A DNA stretch of 64,000 nucleotides from Gaiellasilicea sp037720595 (GCA_037720595.1 JBBJLW010000001.1:159213-223212), one strand, 5' to 3'; positions 26,234-34,652 are shown, numbered from the stretch's first letter. Notes: generated by a model not told the origin, from the sequence alone. Program-made: numbers and translations.

Positions 26234-26614
26234 ATGGAGCTGATCCACACGTGCTACCGGATTACGGAGATCGACCGCTCGATCGCGTTCTACACCGCCC
26301 TCGGCTTCGAGGAGCGGCGGCGAATGCCGATCCGCGAGGAGGCGATCAACGTCTTCATGGGCCTGCCTGGCGGGGGCGACCAGCTCGAGTTGACGTACAA
26401 CCACGGCGTCGACTCGTACCAGCTTGGGACGGGCTACGGGCACATCGCGCTCACGGTCGACGATTTGGCGCAGACGCTCGCGGGCCTGGCCGAGCAGGGG
26501 ATCGAGCCGGAGCGGGCACCCTATCGGCTGCGCGAGGGCGGCTCGCTGCTCTGCTTCGTCCGCGACCCGGACGGTTACCGTGTTGAAGTTATAGAAAGAT
26601 CGGCGAGCGGCTGA
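26234..26614 (+). CDS. Lactoylglutathione lyase-like VOC protein
   Basis: A 126-residue single-module VOC protein resembling glyoxalase I (GloA). The metal-binding pattern is visible: IHTCYRITEIDRSIAFYTAL at the start, GYGHIALTVDDL in the middle and DPDGYRVEVIE at the end. It is roughly the family length of 125-135. Because actinobacteria usually lack glutathione, the true thiol substrate may be another low-molecular-weight thiol; that is inference. A 19-codon fragment with a very similar C-terminus lies 2.5 kb downstream at 29165. Confidence 0.85.
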   Translation: MELIHTCYRITEIDRSIAFYTALGFEERRRMPIREEAINVFMGLPGGGDQLELTYNHGVDSYQLGTGYGHIALTVDDLAQTLAGLAEQGIEPERAPYRLREGGSLLCFVRDPDGYRVEVIERSASG

Positions 26615-26903
26615 ACGAGCCGCGCGCGAACTCTGAATCCACGCGCGCCGCAGGCTTCGAACCGGTAGACGCGCAAGCATCCTCTCGATGCGAATCCCTC
26701 CCGCCGCTCATGTCCGTGAAGTTCAGCCGTTTACAACAGTCGATCCGTTCTTTGCTGAACACCGAAATGCACCGCTCGAGGCTGGCGCCAACAGGAGACC
26801 AAAATACGCTTGAGTTGTCTGCCAAAAGGGCCTAGATTGCGGCCAGAGGGTCTGATCACCCGACCACAACACGTGGCGGACAGTTACTGACGAAAGGTTA
26901 GGT
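26615..26903. other. Intergenic, unusually AT-rich for the window
   Basis: 289 bp that is visibly less GC-rich than its surroundings. The first 110 bp contain tRNA-like words (GGTAGACGCGC and GCGAATCCCTCCC) that do not fold into a complete tRNA. The last 100 bp hold the promoter-like element at 26810-26838. No coding frame is supported. Confidence 0.5.
26810..26838 (+). promoter_or_regulatory. Putative sigma70-type promoter of LVIVD gene
   Basis: TTGAGT at 26810-26815 and TAGATT at 26833-26838 are separated by 17 bp, a good match to a housekeeping promoter. This would give a leader of about 60 bases before the ATG at 26904. Prediction from sequence only. Confidence 0.5.
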
Positions 26904-28952
26904 ATGGGCAACAGACTGGGAGATGAGGCGCCTCGTAACGCTGGCGCGCGGCAGCGGAGGGTCGCCCCGCAAGGTGGTGGCAACGGGGGTGTAGCCGTGC
27001 GGCTGCTGCTCGGAGTGCTGTTTGCGACGCTGGTGCTCGCGGCGCCTGCGCTTGCCAATCATCCGGACAGTGGCACCCCGCAGAGCGACGACCCGATCGA
27101 TGGCCCCCTCCCCGCCGCCGAGGACGACCAGCACGGGGGCGAAGCGGGCCATTTGCCCGCCTCGGCCGAGAACGTCGAGCTTGTCGGCAAGCTCGACAAT
27201 CTGACCAACGTCGAGAGCGGCATCGCCGACGTTGGTTACCACGCCGGCTACGCGTACCTGAACGCGTTCAGGCCCGAGTGCGTGGGCCGGCCTGGCGCCC
27301 AGGGCACAGGCGTCCATGTGGTCGACGTTCGCGACCCGGCCAACCCGCGGAAGGTCGGCTTCCTCCCCGCCGAGTCGAACTCGTACCCGGGCGAGGGCAT
27401 CCACGTGATCGACTTTGGGCCGCGCGACATCCTCGTCCACAACAACGAGACGTGCGACACCACCAAGCAGGTTACCTCCGGCTTCTCGGTCTGGGATGTC
27501 ACCAACCCGCTGGCGCCGGCCCAGCTCGGCCAGTTTGGCGACAGCTTGCCGGCCGTAACCGGGCAGACGTTCCACACGACGCACTCCGTCCAGGCATTCA
27601 CTTGGCAGGGCCGCGCCTATGTCGTCGCCTCGGACAACCAGGATCTCAAGGACGTCGACATCTTCGACATCACCCCGCTGCTCACGAGCACCGGTCCCGC
27701 GCAGTTGATCGCCGAACGCGGCTTGGAGGACTGGCCGGGCGCGCAGTCGAGCTACGCCAACGGGGACACGGTCTTCCATCACGACATGCAGCAGAAGGTC
27801 GTCGACGGCCGCAACCTGCTCGCGGTCTCCTACTGGGACGCCGGACAGGTGCTGCTCAACATCGACAACCCGGCCAACCCGCTCTTCCTCGGCGACTCCG
27901 ACTTCCTCAGCCCCGACCCGGAGTTCCCGACGTTCGCGCAGTCGGAGGGCAACAGCCATCAGAGCTACTTCGACCAGGACGGCGACTGGCTGATCTCCAC
28001 GGACGAGGACTTCTCGCCCACGCGGACGCTGTTCCGGATCACCGACGGGCCAAACGCCGGCCAGTATGGCGCAGGCGAGTTCTCGTTCACCTTGCGCATC
28101 CCCGGCGACGGCGTCAGCTCGCAGGGCGGCTCGGTCTTCGGCGGCTCGGGCTGTCCGACCGACCAAAACGGGAACGGTGTCTCGGACCGCACCGAAGTGC
28201 CGAGCGCGGCTTCGACCGGCGCCAACACCGTGGTCTTCAGCCGTGGCGCCTGCTTCTTCTCCGACAAGGTCCGAACCGGCGAGGAGGCCGGCTACCTGAT
28301 CGTCGTGATCGGCCAGAGCCACTCGGGCACCCGTAACGGCCTGCTCAAGGACGGCTTCCTCTGCGGCGCCCTGGGGAGTCCCGTGCTCCGAACCGCGCAC
28401 GGCGTCTGCACCGGCCACCGCGCCATGCACCTGCTGTTCAATGACACGCCCGCCTACACGGGCGTCGAGGGCTACGCCGCCGGCGGCGACCTGCCAGCCA
28501 TCGGCACGCGCGGGGCCGGCGTCTTCGCCCAGCCGCGCTTCGACGGCTGGGGTTACGTCAACCTGCACGACGCACGCCAACCAGACCTGCCGATCGTGGA
28601 CACCTACGCGGTTGCCGAGTCCAAGGACCCGGCCTTCCAGTCTGGTTTCGGCAACCTCACCGTGCACGAGGTCAAGACTGACCCCCGGCACCGCAAGGAC
28701 CTCGCGTACTTCTCGTACTACGACGCGGGCCTGCGCGTGGCCACCTTCGGCCCCGGCGGACTGAGTGAGGTCGGCCACTACATCGCCCAGGGCGGTAACG
28801 ACTTCTGGGGCGTGTTCCCGATCTGCGTGGGGCAATGCGAGCTCAACGACCGCGACCAGGGGCGCGGCCGGGACAATGCCAAGCGGCCGCTGCTCCTCAT
28901 GAGCGACCGCGACAGCGGTCTCTGGATCCTCCGCTACACCGGCAAGGAGTAG
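26904..28952 (+). CDS. Secreted LVIVD-repeat protein with PA domain
   Basis: A 682-residue exported protein. A hydrophobic signal segment (residues about 32-51, RLLLGVLFATLVLAAPALA) precedes mature NHPDSGTP. The GTG at 26997 (VRLLLG) would give a more usual signal peptide than the ATG at 26904. The mature part has LVIVD-type beta-propeller repeats (VHVVDVRDPANPRKVGF; FSVWDVTNPLAPAQLG; VLLNIDNPANPLFLG). It also has an insert around 425-465 resembling a protease-associated domain (VVFSRGACFFSDKVRTGEEA). Six or more cysteines suggest disulfides. Its codon use is plainer (more AAC, GGC, TTC) than neighbouring genes, hinting at transfer. Role unknown; such propellers bind partners at the cell surface. 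Confidence 0.8.
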   Translation: MGNRLGDEAPRNAGARQRRVAPQGGGNGGVAVRLLLGVLFATLVLAAPALANHPDSGTPQSDDPIDGPLPAAEDDQHGGEAGHLPASAENVELVGKLDNLTNVESGIADVGYHAGYAYLNAFRPECVGRPGAQGTGVHVVDVRDPANPRKVGFLPAESNSYPGEGIHVIDFGPRDILVHNNETCDTTKQVTSGFSVWDVTNPLAPAQLGQFGDSLPAVTGQTFHTTHSVQAFTWQGRAYVVASDNQDLKDVDIFDITPLLTSTGPAQLIAERGLEDWPGAQSSYANGDTVFHHDMQQKVVDGRNLLAVSYWDAGQVLLNIDNPANPLFLGDSDFLSPDPEFPTFAQSEGNSHQSYFDQDGDWLISTDEDFSPTRTLFRITDGPNAGQYGAGEFSFTLRIPGDGVSSQGGSVFGGSGCPTDQNGNGVSDRTEVPSAASTGANTVVFSRGACFFSDKVRTGEEAGYLIVVIGQSHSGTRNGLLKDGFLCGALGSPVLRTAHGVCTGHRAMHLLFNDTPAYTGVEGYAAGGDLPAIGTRGAGVFAQPRFDGWGYVNLHDARQPDLPIVDTYAVAESKDPAFQSGFGNLTVHEVKTDPRHRKDLAYFSYYDAGLRVATFGPGGLSEVGHYIAQGGNDFWGVFPICVGQCELNDRDQGRGRDNAKRPLLLMSDRDSGLWILRYTGKE

Positions 28953-29373
28953 CGGAAGCCGATGCGGCGGCGGGAGCGCTCAGCTCCCGCCGCCGGGCTG
29001 GGCTCGTTCTCAGTCGTCTCCGGCACGCCTACCGAACATATGTGCCTGGCCTTCCCCGTGAGAATCCACCGTCCACGCGTTCTACCGAGCGGCGACCGGG
29101 GCCTGCCGCCGCGGCAACGGCGGTCCCGGCGAGAATCCGGCTACCACCGGGTATCACGACACGCTTCGTTTTGAACCCCGACGGCTACCGCATCGAGCTG
29201 ATCGAGCCCAGCGCGACGTAGCTGCCAACCGAGCGATCCGTCCGGCCCGCTCGACTCCAAACTCGCAGCGGCGGAGCAGCTGCTCGTAGGGCGAGCCGCT
29301 CGCGCGTGGCGAGAGAGCACGTTCGCCCACCCGACGTTTCCAGCATGACCCAGGGAAACCTGTTGCGTCCGCA
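28953..29373. other. Intergenic with gene remnant
   Basis: 421 bp between the LVIVD gene and the metallophosphoesterase. Apart from the VOC C-terminal fragment at 29165-29221, no frame looks coding. Short ORFs on both strands are Arg/Pro-rich and lack family features. Confidence 0.5.
29165..29221 (+). pseudogene. C-terminal fragment of a VOC/glyoxalase gene
   Basis: The last 18 codons before TAG 29219 read FVLNPDGYRIELIEPSAT, the typical C-terminus of a glyoxalase/VOC protein, very like DPDGYRVEVIERSASG of the intact gene at 26234. No upstream part of a VOC domain is visible in any frame, so this is a relic of a partial duplication or of a gene disrupted by insertion of the LVIVD gene. Confidence 0.65.
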
Positions 29374-30186
29374 CTAGAGCCCAGCAGCCGCAGCGGCACG
29401 GCCCGTCGTCCAGCTCGGGTCACGGGGCCGGAACTCGCAGATGTGACGGTGGACCTCCCACGCGATAAACCCCAGGCGAGAAGGTCCGACGTGGTCGAGT
29501 ACGCAATAGTCGATCGTCCAGCCCGTGCCGTCCGGCTCGCCCTGCGTCCAGCCGACGCCGCGCACGACGAGGGCGTGCCGCCCTCCGGGCACCGGCGTGC
29601 GCTGCACGAGCGGAGACGGCAGGTGCCCGCACAGGATCAGGTCGGCGTCGCCGACGCGCGCGAGCGCCTCGTCGATCTCGTCGTCGGTGAACTCCACCGC
29701 GTACGCCGGATCCGGGCCGTGGAAGATGCCCGAGCGAACCGTGCTGTCCCAGATGCCGGAGAACGGGTCGCCGGGCATGGAGTGACAGACGTAGACATCG
29801 CGCGGACGTGCGCAGTCGAGCTTCAGCTCGCCGGGCAGCTCCCGCAACCACGCGAGGCTGTCCGCGCTGAGGGCGGCTTGACCCGCGGCGACAAACGGCA
29901 GGAAGTGGTCGGGCGAGTCGGGCCGGCGGAGTCGTTGTGCGAGGGTGGCTGGCCAACGCGGAGTCCCCCAGTCGCGCAGGTAGATCTCGCCGTTGCCGTA
30001 TACCGCCGCCACCTTCTCCGCGCGCAGCAGCGCGACCATCTCGTCGGGCGGGTCGGGCGAGAACGGTGTGTTCACGAAGTCGCCGCAGTGGACGATGAGA
30101 TCTACGCCGGCCCGACGGCAGCCGCGGATCGATACCTCGAGCGCTGGAACGTGCCCGTGCGTGTCGCCGAGCAGACCGATTCGCAT
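29374..30186 (-). CDS. Calcineurin-like metallophosphoesterase
   Basis: A 270-residue metallophosphoesterase. Metal-binding motifs are in order: GLLGDTHGHVPAL, IVHCGDFVNTPF, VYGNGEIY (Asn), VCHSMPGD (His) and LILCGHLPSPLV (Gly-His). Such enzymes hydrolyse phosphomono- or diesters in the cytosol; the substrate is unknown. The ATG at 30186 is chosen because the fold begins immediately (MRIGLLGDTHG); upstream in-frame codons are non-coding in character. Confidence 0.88.
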   Translation of the reverse strand: MRIGLLGDTHGHVPALEVSIRGCRRAGVDLIVHCGDFVNTPFSPDPPDEMVALLRAEKVAAVYGNGEIYLRDWGTPRWPATLAQRLRRPDSPDHFLPFVAAGQAALSADSLAWLRELPGELKLDCARPRDVYVCHSMPGDPFSGIWDSTVRSGIFHGPDPAYAVEFTDDEIDEALARVGDADLILCGHLPSPLVQRTPVPGGRHALVVRGVGWTQGEPDGTGWTIDYCVLDHVGPSRLGFIAWEVHRHICEFRPRDPSWTTGRAAAAAGL

Positions 30187-30285
30187 GACGTGTTCTATCG
30201 CGCGGAAGGCGCGTCTGGCGGGACACCTGCCGCGCACGCCCCGCCCTGGCGCAGTCGCAGCAAGAAAGACCGCGCACACCTCTTG

Positions 30286-30564
30286 TTAATCGAGGCGCGC
30301 GTCCAGCTGCACCGTTGCGGTGTCTCCTGCTTCCTTGCCGATCGCCCGGCAAATCTCGGCCTTGATCGGAAGCTTGTGGGTGCCGTCGCCCATGGCCATG
30401 AACGAGCTTCGGAATGGGTGCCCGTCGATCGAGCCTCGCACCTTCACGAGCCTGCGAGTCCCGAAGAACTCGACCGGGGCGGGCCACACAACATAGGTCC
30501 AGCCGCCCTTGGCGGAACTCTTTTGCAGTACGGCCGTGAACCGCTCCGCTAACGCAACTGCCAT
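30286..30564 (-). CDS. DUF1905 domain protein
   Basis: A 92-residue protein of the DUF1905 family, small beta-barrel proteins of unknown function. Typical phrases are FTAVLQKSSAKGGWTYVVWP, VKVRGSIDGHPFRSSFMA and LPIKAEICRAIGKEAGDT. No signal or membrane segment. It lies upstream of the metallophosphoesterase on the same strand, about 100 bp away. Length matches the family. Confidence 0.88.
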   Translation of the reverse strand: MAVALAERFTAVLQKSSAKGGWTYVVWPAPVEFFGTRRLVKVRGSIDGHPFRSSFMAMGDGTHKLPIKAEICRAIGKEAGDTATVQLDARLD

Positions 30565-30655
30565 TTGATCCTCCTCCCGTTCGTCGAGTCGTCAGCTCAG
30601 ACCGTGGACGACGGCGAAACTCATCGATTCGAGAGCTTCGTGATAGAAGAGGCTC

Positions 30656-31222
30656 ATGGTCACGCATGTCGCGAAGCACCTGACGACGGAGGAGCTCGAG
30701 GCCGGGCTCAGCGAGATCCGGCAGGCGCCGCGCGACGAGGGCATCGTCGCGCTGATCGTGAGGCGGCCCGCCGAAGGGGAGCGGGAGGTGCTCGCGGAGG
30801 GGATTCTCGACCTGGCCGACGGGCTCGTCGGCGACTCGTGGAGTGCCCGCGGGAGCAAGCGCACTCCCGACGGCTCAGCGCACCCGGACATGCAGCTCAA
30901 CCTGATGAACGCGCGTGTCGTCGACCTCGTGGCGGCCGGGGATCGGACGCGCTGGGCTCTCGCCGGCGATCAGCTCTACGTCGATCTCGACCTCTCGGAG
31001 GCGAACCTGCCGCCGGGCACGCGGCTCGCGCTCGGCTCGGCTGTGATCGAAGTGACGGCGGAGCCTCATACGGGTTGTGCGAAGTTCAGCGCCCGCTTCG
31101 GCGGGGACGCCCATCGATTCGTGAACACGAAGATGCACCGGCATCTGCGCCTGCGCGGGCTCAACGCGAAGGTGGTCGCGCCCGGCACTGTGGGCAGCGG
31201 CGACACGATCCGCAAGCTCTGA
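30656..31222 (+). CDS. MOSC-domain protein
   Basis: A 188-residue MOSC-type protein. The conserved cysteine lies in TAEPHTGCAKFSARFG, followed by a C-terminal GLNAKVVAPGTVGSGD phrase, as in MOSC domains that carry a sulfur atom or bind molybdenum cofactor. Substrate unknown. It is transcribed just ahead of the proline-racemase-like gene (10 bp gap), so they may be co-expressed. Confidence 0.85.
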   Translation: MVTHVAKHLTTEELEAGLSEIRQAPRDEGIVALIVRRPAEGEREVLAEGILDLADGLVGDSWSARGSKRTPDGSAHPDMQLNLMNARVVDLVAAGDRTRWALAGDQLYVDLDLSEANLPPGTRLALGSAVIEVTAEPHTGCAKFSARFGGDAHRFVNTKMHRHLRLRGLNAKVVAPGTVGSGDTIRKL

Positions 31223-31232
31223 CCACAGCCTG

Positions 31233-32276
31233 ATGCGGACGCGGCGAATGATCACCGTGGTCGGCTGTCACGCCGGCGGCGAGATCGGCAACGTCGTCGT
31301 CGGGGGTGTCCTGCCGCCGGCGGGCGCGACCGTCTTCGAGCAGATGCAGACGTTGCGGCGCGACGGCGACTCGCTGCGGCGGCTCCTGCTGCGAGAGCCG
31401 CGCGGCAGCGTCGCCTGCCACGCGAACCTCGTCGTCCCGCCGACACGTCCGGACTGCGACGCGGGCTTCATCATCATGGAGCCGACCGAGTATCCGGCGA
31501 TGTCGGGCTCGAACACGATCTGCACCGTGACCGTCCTCCTCGAGACCGGGATGCTCGAGCTGCGCGAGCCCGAGACGGTCGTGCGGCTGGAGGCGCCGGG
31601 CGGCGTCGTCGAGGCGCGCGCAAGGTGCCGCGACGGCCGCTGCGAGAGCGTCGAGCTCACAAACGTCGCCTGCTTCGCCGACCGTCTCGACGCGCCAGTC
31701 GAGGTGGAGGGACTCGGCACTCTGACTGTTGACGTCGCCTACGGCGGGATGTGGTACGCGATCGCCGACGCGCAGGCGCTCGGGTTCGCGCTCGAGCCCC
31801 ACGAGGCACGAGATCTTTCCCTCGCCGGAGAGCGGATCCGCGCCGCCGCGCGCGAGCAGCTTCCATGCGCGCACCCGGAGAATCCCGCAATCGCGGGCGT
31901 CAGCATCGTCCAGATCGCGGAGCCGTGGCAGGGGGTCGGGAAGGTGAGCCGCAACGCAGTCGTGGTGGCGCCCGGGCGGCTCGACCGCTCGCCGTGCGGC
32001 ACGGGCCTCTCGGCGCGCCTGGCCGTCCTCCACGCCCGGGGTCTGATGCGGGTCGGCGAGACGATGACCCACGCCTCTGTGCTCGGCTCCACCTTCGACG
32101 GGCGGATCCTCTCGGAGACCCGCGTCGGCGAGCTCTCAGCGATCGTGCCGGCGATCCGCGGCAGTGGCTGGATCACGGGAGTGACCCAGCTCTACGTCGA
32201 CCCGGACGATCCGTTTCCGGAGGGCTACCTGCTGCCGGACACCTGGGGCGTCAGCGGGCTCGACGCTCAGACGTAG
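31233..32276 (+). CDS. Proline racemase superfamily enzyme (Ser/Cys type)
   Basis: A 347-residue member of the proline racemase/hydroxyproline epimerase/trans-3-hydroxyproline dehydratase superfamily. The second catalytic residue Cys255 is in DRSPCGTGLSA. The first catalytic position, normally Cys in MCGH, is Ser91 in MSGSNTIC, and the usual His93 is Ser. Superfamily members with a Ser/Cys pair are reported to handle hydroxyprolines, including dehydration of trans-3-hydroxyproline, rather than simple proline racemisation. No partner genes of hydroxyproline catabolism are adjacent; proline dehydrogenase is 30 kb away. Confidence 0.88.
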   Translation: MRTRRMITVVGCHAGGEIGNVVVGGVLPPAGATVFEQMQTLRRDGDSLRRLLLREPRGSVACHANLVVPPTRPDCDAGFIIMEPTEYPAMSGSNTICTVTVLLETGMLELREPETVVRLEAPGGVVEARARCRDGRCESVELTNVACFADRLDAPVEVEGLGTLTVDVAYGGMWYAIADAQALGFALEPHEARDLSLAGERIRAAAREQLPCAHPENPAIAGVSIVQIAEPWQGVGKVSRNAVVVAPGRLDRSPCGTGLSARLAVLHARGLMRVGETMTHASVLGSTFDGRILSETRVGELSAIVPAIRGSGWITGVTQLYVDPDDPFPEGYLLPDTWGVSGLDAQT

Positions 32277-32346
32277 CTCCTCGCTCAGACTCGTCCACCG
32301 GCGAGGCACCGGCCACGCCTCGGCGGCGCGCGTTAGGCTGGTTCCG

Positions 32347-32743
32347 GTGCGGAACGCAGAGTTCGGGTTCGTGGGAACGCCGCTTCGCGAGGAGCTCGTA
32401 ACAGCGGTTCTGCCGGGGTGAGAAGACCGCGACGGCCGGTTTGCTCGTCGACTACGAGCGCGACGGAGACGAGCTGCCGGAAGTCGGCGAGCGCCTTCTC
32501 GTGCTCGACAACGACGACCGCAGCGTCGCCGTGATCGAGACGACCGAGGTGCGCGTACTCCGGGTAGGCGCCTGCGACCTCCAGTTTGCGCGCGACGAGG
32601 GGAGGGCTTCGAGTCGGTAGCGCAGTGGCGCGCAGCGCACGACGACTTCTCGCGCTCCTACGCGGGCGAGATCCGCGCCTATCTCGGCGACCCGGGCTGG
32701 GATGTCACGAAACGAGACCGAGATCGTGGCATCAATCATCTAG
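32347..32743 (+). pseudogene. ASCH-domain protein, three frameshifts
   Basis: An ASCH-domain gene of about 132 codons recovered only by joining frames. It starts GTG with RNAEFGFVGTPLREELVTAV. It then needs an extra C removed near 32413 to reach GEKTATAGLLVDYERDG, ELPEVGERLLVLDNDDR and VAVIETTEVRV. A missing G near 32599-32602 is needed for EGFESVAQWRAAHDDFS. An extra A removed near 32710 gives the end, TNETEIVASII. The KTATAG and EVGERL phrases are characteristic of the family. Three single-base indels, two in homopolymers, indicate decay or sequence error. Its TAG overlaps the stop of the convergent Ku pseudogene (CTAG). Confidence 0.85.
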
Positions 32744-33578
32744 CGCTTCGAGCTCTTCCGCTTGCGCGCGGGCTTGCGGGCAGCCGGGCGCTTGGCGCGC
32801 GTGGCTTTCGTCTGCTTCGTCGCCTCGACCGAGGCCTTGAGCGCGGCGAGCAGGTCGGCAGGCTCCTCGTCGGCCTCCGGATCGGGGACCGTGATCGTCT
32901 CGCCCTTCCGCTTCGCCTTGATCACCTTGCAGAGCGTCTCGCGATAGGTGTCCTTGTAGCCGTTCCGGCTCGAATGTGCCTGTGAACTGCTCGATTAACG
33001 CGGTCGCCAGCTCGAGCTCGCTCTTCGCGATCCGGACGCCTTTGGGAGCGATCTCGTCGACCGGTCGGAGCTCGTCGTGGAAGAACATCTTCTCGAGCGT
33101 GAGCGACCCCTCTCGCACGCGCAGGCAGCCGAGGCTCTGCCGGTCGCGCATCACGTATTTCGCGATCGCGGCGAGACCCGTCTTCTCCATCGCGTTGCGC
33201 AGGAGCGCGTAGACCTTCTCGCTGCCCTGCTGTGGCCCGAGGTAATACGTGCGCTCGAAGTAGATCGGGTCGATCTCGTCATAGGGAACGAAGTCGGAGA
33301 TCTCGATCGTCTTCACGCCCTAGGCGCGGGCCGCTTCGAAGTCTTGGTCTGCGAGGACGACGAACTCGCCCTTCTCGAACTCGAACGCCTTCACGATCTC
33401 GTCGTCCGGAACCGGTTTCTCCTCGGTCTTGCAGATTTTCTGGTAGCCGATCCGGCTGCCGTCGGGCTCATGGATGAGATGGAAGCGCAAATCGTTTTCG
33501 TCGATCGCGCTGAACATCCGCACGGGGACGTTGACGAGACCGAACGAGATCGAGCCCGACCAGTATCGCGCGTGGCAT
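32740..33578 (-). pseudogene. ku: Ku end-joining protein, three lesions
   Basis: A bacterial Ku gene (NHEJ DNA-end binding), readable only after three corrections. ATG 33578 begins MPRAI, then a one-base insertion near 33563 displaces WSGSISFGLVNVPVRMFSAI. An in-frame TAG at 33320-33322 splits FEAARA from GVKTIEISDFVPYDEID. Another insertion near 32959 shifts TFEPER away from YKDTYRETLCKVIKAKRKGE and the Lys/Arg-rich tail. The protein would be about 278 residues, family length. No LigD is in the window. With three lesions the product should be non-functional unless the assembly is wrong. Confidence 0.88.
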
Positions 33579-33601
33579 GAGGAGAGAAGGGTGGAGCGAA
33601 C

Positions 33602-33639
33602 GTGACAGTTTCGGCACGAAACCGTCACACACCTGTGAC
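33602..33639. promoter_or_regulatory. Nested GTGAC/GTCAC palindromes
   Basis: A 27-bp inverted repeat (33602-33628) has 12-base arms GTGACAGTTTCG/CGAAACCGTCAC matching at 11 of 12 around a 3-base centre. It overlaps a second one (33624-33639), GTCACA-CACC-TGTGAC, perfect over six bases. The three half-sites are spaced 22 and 11 bp apart, so they fall on one face of the helix. It lies in the divergent gap between the Ku pseudogene and the gene at 33664, 25 bp before its ATG, as expected of a repressor or activator site. Confidence 0.6.
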
Positions 33640-33663
33640 GACTGGCGCTCTAGGGTCATCTCC

Positions 33664-33945
33664 ATGAGCGCTCAGACGAAAGCGGCGCCCGCAACGGCGA
33701 GTACGCCTTGGGGTCCGGCGCGGCTGCTCGAGGAGTTGCGGCTCCCGCAGCAGGCCGGCGAGAAGCGCTTCTCCTCGTTCATCCAGCTCCTTGAGACGAA
33801 GAAGGGCGAGCGCCTCGTCCGCTTTGCCTACGCGACCGACGGCACCGCACGACGCGGGCCGGTGACCCTCCGGGCTCGCGACCTCGAGCGCCTGCGCGTC
33901 CTGCTCTCGAAGCACCCCGGCCTGCAGGAGACGCTGAGGCTGTGA
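33664..33945 (+). CDS. Small hypothetical protein
   Basis: A 93-residue protein with a disordered Ala/Thr/Pro-rich N-terminus (about 1-22) followed by a compact part: PARLLEELRLPQQAGEKRFS, IQLLETKKGERLVRFAYAT and RARDLERLRVLLSKHPGLQ. The second half looks like a small alpha/beta DNA- or partner-binding domain, but I recognise no family. The ATG at 33664 is chosen since upstream in-frame sequence covers the palindromic operator region. It ends 5 bp from the convergent purQ. Confidence 0.6.
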   Translation: MSAQTKAAPATASTPWGPARLLEELRLPQQAGEKRFSSFIQLLETKKGERLVRFAYATDGTARRGPVTLRARDLERLRVLLSKHPGLQETLRL

Positions 33946-33950
33946 GCGCG

Positions 33951-34652
33951 CTACGAACGGGAGCCGGCAAGGACGTGCTCGCGCGCGGCGTCGACGAGCG
34001 CCGCGAGGAGCAGGGCGCCGTCGCCGGAGCCGAGCAACGGATCGACGGCGTGCTCGGGGTGGGGCATGAGGCCGAAGACGTTGCCGGCCTCGTCGCACAC
34101 GCCCGCCACGTCGCCCACCGAGCCGTTGCAATCCTCCGCGTAGCGAAGCACGAGCTGGCCGGCCGCGTCGAGCTCGGCGTAGAGATCCTCGTCCGCATAC
34201 CACGAGCCCTCTCCGTGCTTCACGGGGATCGTCAGCGTCTGGCCGGGCTCGCACCGGCGCGTCAGGAGCGTACCGGCCTGCTCGACCCGGATCGCCACGT
34301 CGCGGCAGACGAACTCGAGATCGCGGTTTCGTCGCAGGACCCCCGGGAGGAGTCCGGCCTCGCACAGGATTTGAAAGCCGTTGCAGATTCCGAGAACCGG
34401 GCCCCCGTCTGCGGCGAACGCGCGTACCGCACCCATGATCGGGGCCGCGCGGGCAATCGCGCCACAGCGAAGGTAATCGCCATAGGAGAATCCGCCGGGG
34501 AGGACGACCGCGCCCGTCTCTCGCGGCAGCTCCGTCTCGGCGTGCCAGACAAGGCGCGCGTCCGCGCCGAGCGCACCGAGCGCCCACGCCGCGTCGCGGT
34601 CGTCGTTGGAGCCCGGAAAGACGAGGACTGCGATCCGCGGGCGGATGCTCAC
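33951..34652 (-). CDS. purQ: FGAM synthase glutaminase subunit
   Basis: A 233-residue PurQ, a class I glutamine amidotransferase that supplies ammonia to PurL. The nucleophile Cys is in GICNGFQILCEAG, and the His-Glu pair in LMPHPEHAVDPLLG. VLVFPGSNDDRDAAWA at the start is typical. The GTG at 34652 overlaps the purS stop (GTGA). It is the last gene of the purD-B-C-S-Q block. Confidence 0.97.
   Translation of the reverse strand: MSIRPRIAVLVFPGSNDDRDAAWALGALGADARLVWHAETELPRETGAVVLPGGFSYGDYLRCGAIARAAPIMGAVRAFAADGGPVLGICNGFQILCEAGLLPGVLRRNRDLEFVCRDVAIRVEQAGTLLTRRCEPGQTLTIPVKHGEGSWYADEDLYAELDAAGQLVLRYAEDCNGSVGDVAGVCDEAGNVFGLMPHPEHAVDPLLGSGDGALLLAALVDAAREHVLAGSRS

Noticed and set aside
26640..26705. 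tRNA-like words (GGTAGACGCGC and a T-arm-like GAATCCCTCCC)
   Set aside because: I could not fold a cloverleaf with an acceptor stem; anticodon loop lacks the conserved U before it. Probably chance or a relic.
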